Shown here: in pieces, positions 9,701 to 12,891 of the stretch | How the letters are laid out: every line of letters starts with the position of its first letter | Position numbering within the stretch: the first letter of the stretch is position 1 | DNA from: an uncultured Clostridia bacterium | GTDB taxonomy: Bacteria > Bacillota > Clostridia > HGM11514 | NCBI GenBank assembly: GCA_934489915.1 | Contig: CAKSSZ010000026.1 | Coordinates: 1 to 12,891, forward strand | Reading direction: 5' to 3' | Length of the DNA: 12,891 bases | Position numbers and translations under genes: made by a program | Notes under the pieces: model-generated | What the model was told of the DNA's origin: nothing | Databases searched by the model: none | What the model saw: only the letters and a program-made list of their open reading frames with translations

Positions 9701-9732
9701 AAACCCAATGCAACCAGTTGCTTTTGTTTCAT
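3766..9732 (-). CDS. Giant SLH-anchored surface protein with GH141-like right-handed beta-helix
   Basis: Secreted, wall-anchored protein of 1988 residues, probably a glycan-binding glycosidase. Approximate order: signal peptide 1-26 (TFA/AD cleavage); Big2-like 30-110; LamG/concanavalin-like 130-327; Ig-like 336-430; second Big2-like 444-522, LamG-like 541-739 and Ig-like 748-839; right-handed beta-helix 847-1527, opening ALYVALDGNDQDDGSKDAPF; helical FIVAR-like segment 1531-1597; beta-rich domain 1601-1767; Gly/Ser/Pro linker; three SLH domains 1816-1988 with ITRAE, ITREE and ATRAQ motifs. The beta-helix resembles the GH141 family (founding activity: alpha-L-fucosidase on rhamnogalacturonan II). 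Candidate catalytic aspartates are D1301 (ADMGAIYTGRDW) and D1342/D1343 (VFTDDGSS). The ATG at 9732 is chosen over a GTG at 9738 because GGAGG lies eight bases upstream. LVSC at residues 16-19 also fits a lipobox, but SLH anchoring makes signal peptidase I more likely. The substrate is unproven; neighbouring rhaB hints at a rhamnose-containing glycan. Confidence 0.85.
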   Translation of the reverse strand: MKQKQLVALGLLVMMLVSCMGAVTFAADAAYYDIALSAPVTVGGEASLIVTKTEVTGTDKTVTAVTEGVSFASSDPEVIVVENGKAFGKAVGKAQITATVEGNAVASMLGVVGSAVVKQTNYDEEELGKHTERLTSLQDNKVKLDAPYEYVSDIAHGNAGKSLYLGNITVEETFENQHWMRKNDFFADNGAMPGDTVTEFWFYYDGYADSRTFQFWTHGDFKKGADTTYFRAVYQFRDGCFSVTDQGSEVTAGYATGYNGNGIPMKRGWNQVVIEGIGEQYTYYVNGVHYCQYAAPGYEVSGLTGLTFDRFASAANPNHYLWLDDYAVYEMAIPAKAPSISDAKITGRAISGSTLSGSYAYDPGTKELYQETDNSVYAWKISGEKNGTYTAIDGQTGNTLTLTDDMVGKYVKFFVTLGEVTIESEGVLVSEKPGSLIYNGQPVRIEIASSEHTGFAVGQPASITVTAVDSQGATKIVTEGVTYTSSNPGALSVDRSGAVTAAHPGISKVTASYEGYSASMLGVVYQELKNQNLYNETPDGEKTEKLTSEQDKKLQLEAPFEYVETPVHGAGGSALFLNNITVPADFQNTHYMRKNDLFPGQGALAGGEISEFWFYYDGYSDSRTFQFWTQGLLSEDGKTYFRAIMQFKNGKFSIAKQSGSVEATYAMGLSEEGVTMNRGWNQLVTDGSGDGYDYYVNGSLYCSFRVEGGTKTYGITANVFDRFATAQNQNHYIWIDDYASYNIDSAPYVYGAEIIGKPEPGVVLNGSYEYMPGIGEQRQNADQSTYQWMIASQEDGTYTAIASATDKTYAPTQEQVGSYLRFDVTLGGVTISSRPVKIVEKGATVAPAALYVALDGNDQDDGSKDAPFATLEAARDAIRKYRRAEMIPKGGITVYLRAGTYHLKKAFMLDFEDVATEDKPVTYTAYPGEEVSISGGLELDYSKFKPVEGEMKDKLRSADAQRKVLAANLSDLGMSVPGQYTLQGNAYVAPMFLYKGQVLDLARYPNSDSITDWPGCDILNRGYCTRYPKNDWRQGEGLMKVQYTDPVIDGWKHNLGDVFFSGYWGTEWYGEYVSMNIDQTAHTLEAKGNTIYGGIVGGKDRRFRAYNVYEEIDQPGEWYIDRSTGMMYLYPLDDGTDADLRTTSLDQNLIISGGAAYTTFKGLTVTGGRKSGFQISGSDHVMISDCDINSFEEKAVLLEGGTNNGVLNCHIHHTGTGGVLVTGSGDMDTLTSGESYVTNCEINDFSLLSSYGLGIQLVDTIGFLIDHNEFYNCPYATIRFQGSLNVMEYNKFHHAVLNTADMGAIYTGRDWRDHGNVIRYNHFSHLGADTDVGLRPCGVFTDDGSSDLDVYGNVFGTGLDFAQANKVHAGQNNAFYNNVYIDCPWVFYAYMWKNAKWIEYITGKSEPTGYRDLLEQVCHNPLYVEKWPWLGNVDDPKTIHNLSNTLRDNLILYVKNQPRSGSVSESVTYHSDDPALKLYGWQDQQTNTILLNQSKDIFADYDNEDFTLDPSVYPEGFPEIPFDQIGRIDPGKLQEWLDQAILLKDGAKIGTTIGTYPQENADELQGAITAAEHAAGKNADEILQAIKGLQEAIRSFRDSFILEDQATGSYSLPGGVEGAVLHTGDVEGGFTLKVDGTFGKTTLMGTLGEQEYQVEFSSGTAVNPADIKLSGARINSTGTELTNQLVWKLGGAGQFSKPVRTVWKGLGDRKVFVVNGAQLTPVKRMSEDSAEGLAGQTVGYLAADGDLILWQSGGEEVVTGGKLIVSPSTEPTATPGNSESSGGYIPPSGGTGSGSVGGGTKPTAPSTPDPAKSSPFGDIIGHWAQKEITAMYERKIVSGVTADSFEPDRPITRAEFATLVAKSLNLTSEVPAGFTDVVEGAWYAPYVNAAANAGLISGYAGQFRPEDMITREEMAVIVVKTHQFRGGKTESGKLSAFTDRDQISDWAAEYADIAVSTGFISGLTDTTFAPKEQATRAQVTAVLYRILQ
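7200..9650 (-). repeat. Tandem duplication of a Big2/LamG/Ig-like module inside the surface-protein gene
   Basis: Two in-frame copies of about 412 codons lie head to tail, offset by 1236 bases; for example the block starting at 9085 recurs at 7849. Protein landmarks shared in order are SMLGVV, EKLTS/ERLTS followed by an E-rich to DAPYEYV/EAPFEYV block, MRKND, EFWFYYDGY.DSRTFQFWT, RGWNQ, YYVNG, FDRFA, the DDYA end of the LamG-like domain, and an Ig-like domain ending near VTLG. Parts remain close at DNA level, while the Big2 and Ig parts have diverged. Boundaries are approximate. Confidence 0.85.
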
Positions 9733-9740
9733 TTGCACAT

Positions 9741-9745
9741 CCTCC
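9741..9745 (-). promoter_or_regulatory. Ribosome binding site that fixes the surface-protein start
   Basis: GGAGG on the minus strand lies eight bases before the ATG at 9732. It is only two bases before an in-frame GTG at 9738 and overlaps an out-of-frame ATG at 9740 that meets a stop at once. The spacing supports 9732. Confidence 0.85.
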
Positions 9746-9764
9746 TTTTTTATTTTCTGGTTTT

Positions 9765-9793
9765 ATTATATCAAAATTCTTGATTCCTGTCAT
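9765..9793 (-). promoter_or_regulatory. Promoter of the SLH surface-protein gene
   Basis: A perfect -10 box TATAAT (9765-9770, minus strand) is preceded at 17 bases by ATGACA (9788-9793), a five-of-six -35 match. A perfect TTGACA overlaps it at 9793-9798 but is 22 bases away, too far for normal spacing. Transcription should start near 9758, leaving a short leader. The spacer holds an imperfect 13-base palindrome (9771-9783) and the region is flanked by inverted TTGATT copies at 9780-9785 and 9803-9808, possible operator parts. Confidence 0.65.
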
Positions 9794-9855
9794 GTCAAAT
9801 TCAATCAAAATGGTGGTAAAAAAACATTTCTTTTTTCTATTATGCCGAATATCTA

Positions 9856-9885
9856 TTGTCAAAGGTACCATGAATATGGTATAAT
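9856..9885 (+). promoter_or_regulatory. Promoter of the tandem AraC regulator pair
   Basis: TTGTCA (9856-9861) and TATAAT (9880-9885) are 18 bases apart, and TGG before the -10 gives an extended -10 element. Transcription should start near 9892, with AGGAGG (9906-9911) and the ATG at 9920 following. It diverges from the surface-protein promoter; the two -35 boxes are 62 bases apart. Confidence 0.75.
9866..9881. promoter_or_regulatory. Palindromic operator candidate inside the regulator promoter
   Basis: A perfect inverted repeat TACCAT-GAAT-ATGGTA fills most of the space between the -35 and -10 boxes and overlaps the first two bases of the -10. A dimeric protein bound there would block RNA polymerase, so it is a candidate repressor or autoregulation site. 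The six-base arms are short, and the regulator is not identified. Confidence 0.4.
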
Positions 9886-9919
9886 TAAATAAGATTGATT
9901 ACAAAAGGAGGCTCTGTCC

Positions 9920-10855
9920 ATGTCTTTTTCCGAAGGAACCAATATCTTCGCTTATTGGATGATTGATTATGATTTAAAGCAGATTACCCCTTTGGATTTT
10001 TCTGCTTTTCAACCGTCTTACATTTTAAATTTTTCCGAGCTTTCAGCCTCTCCGGCTTGTGTACCGGAGCAGCAGCCTCCTTTGCAGCTGGTCTCTACCA
10101 ATCAAATGCTTTACGTGGAGCGGGGGGATTTGATTCTTTATGTAGGGGAAGAAAAATTGATTCCCAAAGCCCCCTGCCTGATTTTCCTGCCCCCGGCAAA
10201 ACCGTATAGCATTGTGGCAATGGGGCAGGATATTCTACTGTATCTGGTGCCCTTTTCTCTGCATTTTTTGCACCAACTGGATGATTGTCTCCCCGGGCAG
10301 CTTCACTTTTACCGGCGGATTTTGTCCTTGATTGCACAGGAAAAATATCTGATTCCTTTGGATCAGACGCAGGCAGACCAAATGGAGGAGGCCGCCTCTC
10401 AATGGCCTCCGTATTCTCAGCCGGGCTGTTCCACTCTGCGGCTGGGAGTGATCATTCGGCTGATCAGTCTGCTGCTGGAATTCGGACAGATTCCCACTTC
10501 CCCGGTGCCGGCTGCAAAAAGTATTTCCCTGCAGATAACCGAACAGGTCACCTCCTACCCGGAACAGCAATATTCGGTGCAACAGTTTGCTCAATCCTTT
10601 TATTTGTCCGCAAACAACCTGCAAAAAAAATTCAAGCAAGAGACAGGCATGACCCTAATGAATTATATTAACAGCATTAAAATGGCAATGGCACAGCGAA
10701 TTATGACCGACACCTCTCCCAAAAAAACAGCCAGGCAATTGGGATACACCGACTTTTCCTATTTTTGCAAGCTGTTTAAGCGTGCATTTCATGAAAATCC
10801 CGCCCACTATTACACCCGTAATGTGGAATGGCGCAAAAACCGAAAGAAATATTAG
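9920..10855 (+). CDS. AraC-family transcriptional regulator (first of tandem pair)
   Basis: Cytoplasmic DNA-binding regulator of 311 residues, normal for two-domain AraC proteins. Residues 1-190 form the sensor part, with a cupin-like stretch around residues 65-115 (LYVERGDLILYVGEEKLIP, then FLPPAKPYSI) expected to bind a sugar or sugar phosphate. Residues 208-305 are the double helix-turn-helix: YSVQQFAQSFYLSANNLQKKF, then TARQLGYTDFSYFCKLFKRAFHENPAHY, which matches the AraC signature. The start has AGGAGG eight bases upstream. It is transcribed away from the SLH surface-protein gene and shares its control region, so that gene is the most likely target, by the common pattern of divergent AraC regulators. 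The inducer cannot be read from the sequence. Confidence 0.92.
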   Translation: MSFSEGTNIFAYWMIDYDLKQITPLDFSAFQPSYILNFSELSASPACVPEQQPPLQLVSTNQMLYVERGDLILYVGEEKLIPKAPCLIFLPPAKPYSIVAMGQDILLYLVPFSLHFLHQLDDCLPGQLHFYRRILSLIAQEKYLIPLDQTQADQMEEAASQWPPYSQPGCSTLRLGVIIRLISLLLEFGQIPTSPVPAAKSISLQITEQVTSYPEQQYSVQQFAQSFYLSANNLQKKFKQETGMTLMNYINSIKMAMAQRIMTDTSPKKTARQLGYTDFSYFCKLFKRAFHENPAHYYTRNVEWRKNRKKY

Positions 10856-10869
10856 AAGGGAGGCAGCAA

Positions 10870-11679
10870 ATGAAACCGGATGTTTTGTTACAAAAGGAAC
10901 AAGGCGGTTCCCTGACGGACCGCTCCTATCCCAGGGGAGCACATAGCATTTGGATGACGAAAGGACATGCCCATCTGCAAATGTTTGACGCCGCCCTGCG
11001 CCTCGGCGCCGGTGATTTGGCGCTGCTGCCCGACTCCCTTCCCTGCCATTTGGAATTAACCGGGGGCGAAGCACTCCACTGCTTTATCTCTTATGAATTA
11101 TTGGAAAAAATCAATCACATTTCTATGGTAAAAACGGATTTTGAATATTGGATGAGCCGAGCGGGAACCCAGCATCAAAATCTGGCTCACACAACCCGGG
11201 AGGAAACTGCCCGTGCAGCTGAACTGGTACAGGAATATTCCCTTGCCCCCATTTCCACCGGGTTTGCCATTCTCATTGAATATCTTACCCTGCAAAGCGT
11301 GATTTTTCAGCAGGGAGCTTTATATGACCTCTCTCATGTGCAATCTGCTCTGACCTTGCAGGTGCTGGACTATATTGAAAAAAATCTGCAAGAAAAAATG
11401 ACTGCCGCAGAAATTGCAGCAGCCCATTATGTTTCTGTCTCTCACTTACAGCGGGATTTCAAAGCCAATGTGGAGCAGCCCCTCAATTCCTACCTGCAGC
11501 TCCGCCGCCTGGAGGAAGCCAGAAAATGGATGATGTATCATTACGACGCCGCCTGTGCCTGGCATCGATCCGGATTTTCGGAATATGCCCATTTTTGCAA
11601 AGCGTTTAAGCAAGTCTTTACCCTTTCCCCCCGGAACTTCTGCAAGCAGGAGCAGCAAAAAACAGGCGAAGCTTTTTAA
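10870..11679 (+). CDS. AraC-family transcriptional regulator (second of tandem pair)
   Basis: DNA-binding regulator of 269 residues. The N-terminal sensor has a short cupin-like stretch (LGAGDLALLPDSLPCHLEL, about residues 45-63) followed by a mostly helical region. The C-terminal double helix-turn-helix runs from MTAAEIAAAHYVSVSHLQRDF to RSGFSEYAHFCKAFKQVFTLSPRNF. The usual glycine between the first HTH and its following helix is replaced (KANVEQPLNSY), and the second HTH is somewhat degenerate (AACAWHRSGF). The ATG at 10870 is preferred to an in-frame ATG at 10828 inside the previous gene because GGGAGG lies six bases before it. It starts 14 bases after the first regulator stops, so the two are co-transcribed. 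They are too different to be a recent duplication. Target unknown. Confidence 0.9.
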   Translation: MKPDVLLQKEQGGSLTDRSYPRGAHSIWMTKGHAHLQMFDAALRLGAGDLALLPDSLPCHLELTGGEALHCFISYELLEKINHISMVKTDFEYWMSRAGTQHQNLAHTTREETARAAELVQEYSLAPISTGFAILIEYLTLQSVIFQQGALYDLSHVQSALTLQVLDYIEKNLQEKMTAAEIAAAHYVSVSHLQRDFKANVEQPLNSYLQLRRLEEARKWMMYHYDAACAWHRSGFSEYAHFCKAFKQVFTLSPRNFCKQEQQKTGEAF

Positions 11680-12530
11680 CCAGCATTCAGCCGGTTCAAA
11701 TACGCCTTGGGCGACATGCCAAACACTGAATGAAAGGATTGATAAAACCCGGAGGAGGAAGAAAATCCGCTGGCAACGGCAGCATCCAGCACCGTCAGCT
11801 CCTTGTTGGTTTGCAGCAGACGGGCGGCATTGGCAGCCCTTGCCTGATTCACAAATTTAGGAATCCCAACCCCGGTATACAGTTTAAATTTTTCTGAAAA
11901 ATAACCGCTGCTCATTGCCGCCATTTTGGCCAAACGGCGTACTGACAAATCCTCCGTCAGGTGTCGGTTGATATATTGAATCGTATCCGCCACCGCTGCC
12001 GCCGTAGCGGTATAGTAATACTTCCCGGTAAGGCTTTCCCTGCGGCTCATCATCATCAACGCCGTGATCCCGCTCAGCAAGGAGGAAGCCAAAATAACAG
12101 CCTCTTTTGTCTGATCGCCCCGCAGCAGCAGCTCGGTCAGTGTCTCCAAAAAATCCACCACTCTCTCAAAGCAGCCATCCCCCGTACGAAACACCGGAAC
12201 AAAATCCGCCGAACGGTTATAAAAAAAACTAAGGCATTCGCTGTTTTGCGCAAAAACCGTGGGCGGGAACCCATAAGTATCGTAAGAAAAATCTTCCGAG
12301 GTATGCACAAACTGCCGCTGCTCCATGTTATTAACCGCAACAATATCATCTTTTTGAAGGTGCCATACCCGATCTCCGATTTTCCAATCTGCCTCCCCTG
12401 TGCGCACTCGGATCATTCGCAGCGTCGTATAAAGATAAGAAGGCATTGCCGGCAAGCATTGGTTGTTTTGCCGATACCCCACCACCAGCGTTCCGTTCGC
12501 TTCTATTTGATAAGAATAGCAATCAAACAT
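11676..12530 (-). CDS. AraC-family transcriptional regulator (third, divergent from the oxidoreductase)
   Basis: DNA-binding regulator of 284 residues. An N-terminal cupin-like sensor contains GDRVWHLQKDDIVAVNN (about residues 52-68). The C-terminal part (about 185-282) is a canonical AraC domain: LSVRRLAKMAAMSSGYFSEKF, then LDAAVASGFSSSSGFYQSFHSVFGMSPKAYL. It reads toward the second AraC gene and their stop codons overlap within TTAA. Its start has AAGGTGG seven bases upstream and a strong promoter at 12559-12588. It shares a 159-base intergenic region with the FAD oxidoreductase gene, which is therefore its most likely target. A dyad sits between the two promoters. The effector is unknown. 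Confidence 0.93.
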   Translation of the reverse strand: MFDCYSYQIEANGTLVVGYRQNNQCLPAMPSYLYTTLRMIRVRTGEADWKIGDRVWHLQKDDIVAVNNMEQRQFVHTSEDFSYDTYGFPPTVFAQNSECLSFFYNRSADFVPVFRTGDGCFERVVDFLETLTELLLRGDQTKEAVILASSLLSGITALMMMSRRESLTGKYYYTATAAAVADTIQYINRHLTEDLSVRRLAKMAAMSSGYFSEKFKLYTGVGIPKFVNQARAANAARLLQTNKELTVLDAAVASGFSSSSGFYQSFHSVFGMSPKAYLNRLNAG

Positions 12531-12558
12531 ACGACCCCCACCTTACGGCTTTTTTTCC

Positions 12559-12588
12559 ATTATACTACACTGTCCCTTCTTTTGTCAA
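12559..12588 (-). promoter_or_regulatory. Consensus promoter of the third AraC gene
   Basis: Both hexamers are perfect: TTGACA (12583-12588) and TATAAT (12559-12564) on the minus strand, 18 bases apart. Transcription should start near 12552. Such a promoter needs no activator, so the regulator is probably made constitutively or represses itself. Confidence 0.8.
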
Positions 12589-12594
12589 TCTTAT

Positions 12595-12647
12595 CTCAAA
12601 AAGTGGAGAAACTCCTTGCATTTCAGGAGGACTTTTCACTTCTTGAG
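12595..12647. promoter_or_regulatory. Imperfect long-range dyad, candidate AraC operator
   Basis: Left arm CTCAAAAAGTGGAGA (12595-12609) and the reverse complement of the right arm CTCAAGAAGTGAAAA (12647-12633) agree at 12 of 15 positions. The arms are separated by 23 bases, their centres 38 bases apart. The left arm lies just upstream of the third AraC gene's -35 box. The right arm covers the place of a -35 box for the oxidoreductase promoter and ends three bases before its -10. This suits a regulator that activates the oxidoreductase operon. Binding is inferred. Confidence 0.5.
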
Positions 12648-12650
12648 AGA

Positions 12651-12656
12651 TATAAT
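12651..12656 (+). promoter_or_regulatory. -10 box of the FAD oxidoreductase promoter, no good -35
   Basis: A perfect TATAAT stands 34 bases before the ATG at 12690. At 17 bases upstream the sequence is AGGACT, a poor -35, so the promoter probably depends on an activator bound at the adjacent dyad. Confidence 0.55.
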
Positions 12657-12689
12657 AAAGAAAAAGCAACGGAAGCGGAGGAATTTTTT

Positions 12690-12891
12690 ATGGATTTTAT
12701 TTGCGAACCGGAACGGAATATCCCGGTGATAGAAGAAGCGGACGTCTGCATATGCGGCGGCAGCTGTACCGGCTTATTTGCGGCGGTGCGGGCGGCACGG
12801 CTGGGCTGCTCGGTCGTTTTATGCGAGGAAACCAATGTACTGGGCGGAGTAGCAGTGAATGGACTTGTGAACGTCTGGCACACTCTCTGGG
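12690..12891 (+). CDS. FAD-dependent oxidoreductase, N-terminal fragment cut by window edge
   Basis: Only the first 67 codons are present. EADVCICGGSCTGLFAAVRAA (about residues 17-37) is a Rossmann-type dinucleotide-binding beta-alpha-beta unit, in which CGGSCTG replaces the usual GGGPAG/GAGxxG glycine loop. SVVLCEE (about 42-48) ends the second strand with the acidic residue that binds the FAD ribose, followed by NVLGGVAVNGLVN. This pattern matches the FAD_oxidored (PF12831) group of flavoproteins, often found in carbohydrate-use clusters and frequently without a known substrate. GGAGG lies eight bases before the ATG. No signal peptide is seen, so it should be cytoplasmic. It is probably the first gene of an operon running right and controlled by the divergent AraC protein. 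Confidence 0.85.
   Translation, partial: MDFICEPERNIPVIEEADVCICGGSCTGLFAAVRAARLGCSVVLCEETNVLGGVAVNGLVNVWHTLW

Noticed and set aside
10828..10870. Longer second AraC start at 10828, overlapping the first AraC gene
   Set aside because: GGGAGG at 10858-10863 is correctly spaced for 10870 and no such site precedes 10828.
12605..12615. Short hairpin GGAG-AAA-CTCC as a terminator
   Set aside because: Only four base pairs and no T tract; it lies upstream of the oxidoreductase promoter and is better explained as part of the control region.

Overview
This 12.9 kb window looks like chromosomal DNA from a Gram-positive anaerobe of the class Clostridia. The evidence is roughly even GC content, strong AGGAGG-type ribosome binding sites, near-consensus sigma-A promoters, a very large secreted protein with three C-terminal SLH (S-layer homology) domains, and several AraC-type sugar regulators. 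The genus cannot be fixed from sequence alone. No rRNA, tRNA, CRISPR array, transposase or integrase gene was seen.

Layout. (1) 1-3645, minus strand: rhaB (L-rhamnulokinase) is read from a strong promoter at 3617-3645 and is followed after one base by topB (DNA topoisomerase III), whose last codons run off the left edge. (2) 3700-3748: a strong intrinsic terminator separates this unit from the next gene. (3) 3766-9732, minus strand: one 1988-residue surface protein. It has a signal peptide, two copies of a Big2-like / LamG-like / Ig-like module, a right-handed beta-helix of the GH141-like type, a helical segment, a beta-rich domain, a Gly/Ser/Pro linker and three SLH domains. (4) 9733-9919: a compact divergent promoter region. 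(5) 9920-11679, plus strand: two AraC-family regulators in tandem, 14 bases apart. (6) 11676-12530, minus strand: a third AraC-family regulator, whose stop codon overlaps that of the second. (7) 12531-12689: a second divergent control region with an imperfect 15-base dyad between two promoters. (8) 12690 to the right edge, plus strand: the N-terminus of an FAD-dependent oxidoreductase.

How the parts may work together (inference): the SLH protein would be held on the cell wall, bind a plant or host glycan through its paired LamG/Ig modules, and cleave it with the beta-helix. Released rhamnose, or a related deoxysugar, would be phosphorylated in the cytoplasm by RhaB after isomerisation encoded elsewhere. 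The AraC proteins probably sense the sugars and control the two divergent operons. The FAD oxidoreductase probably starts another catabolic operon to the right. topB is housekeeping and appears to share rhaB's transcript. The least familiar parts are the duplicated module architecture of the surface protein and the dyad next to the third regulator.
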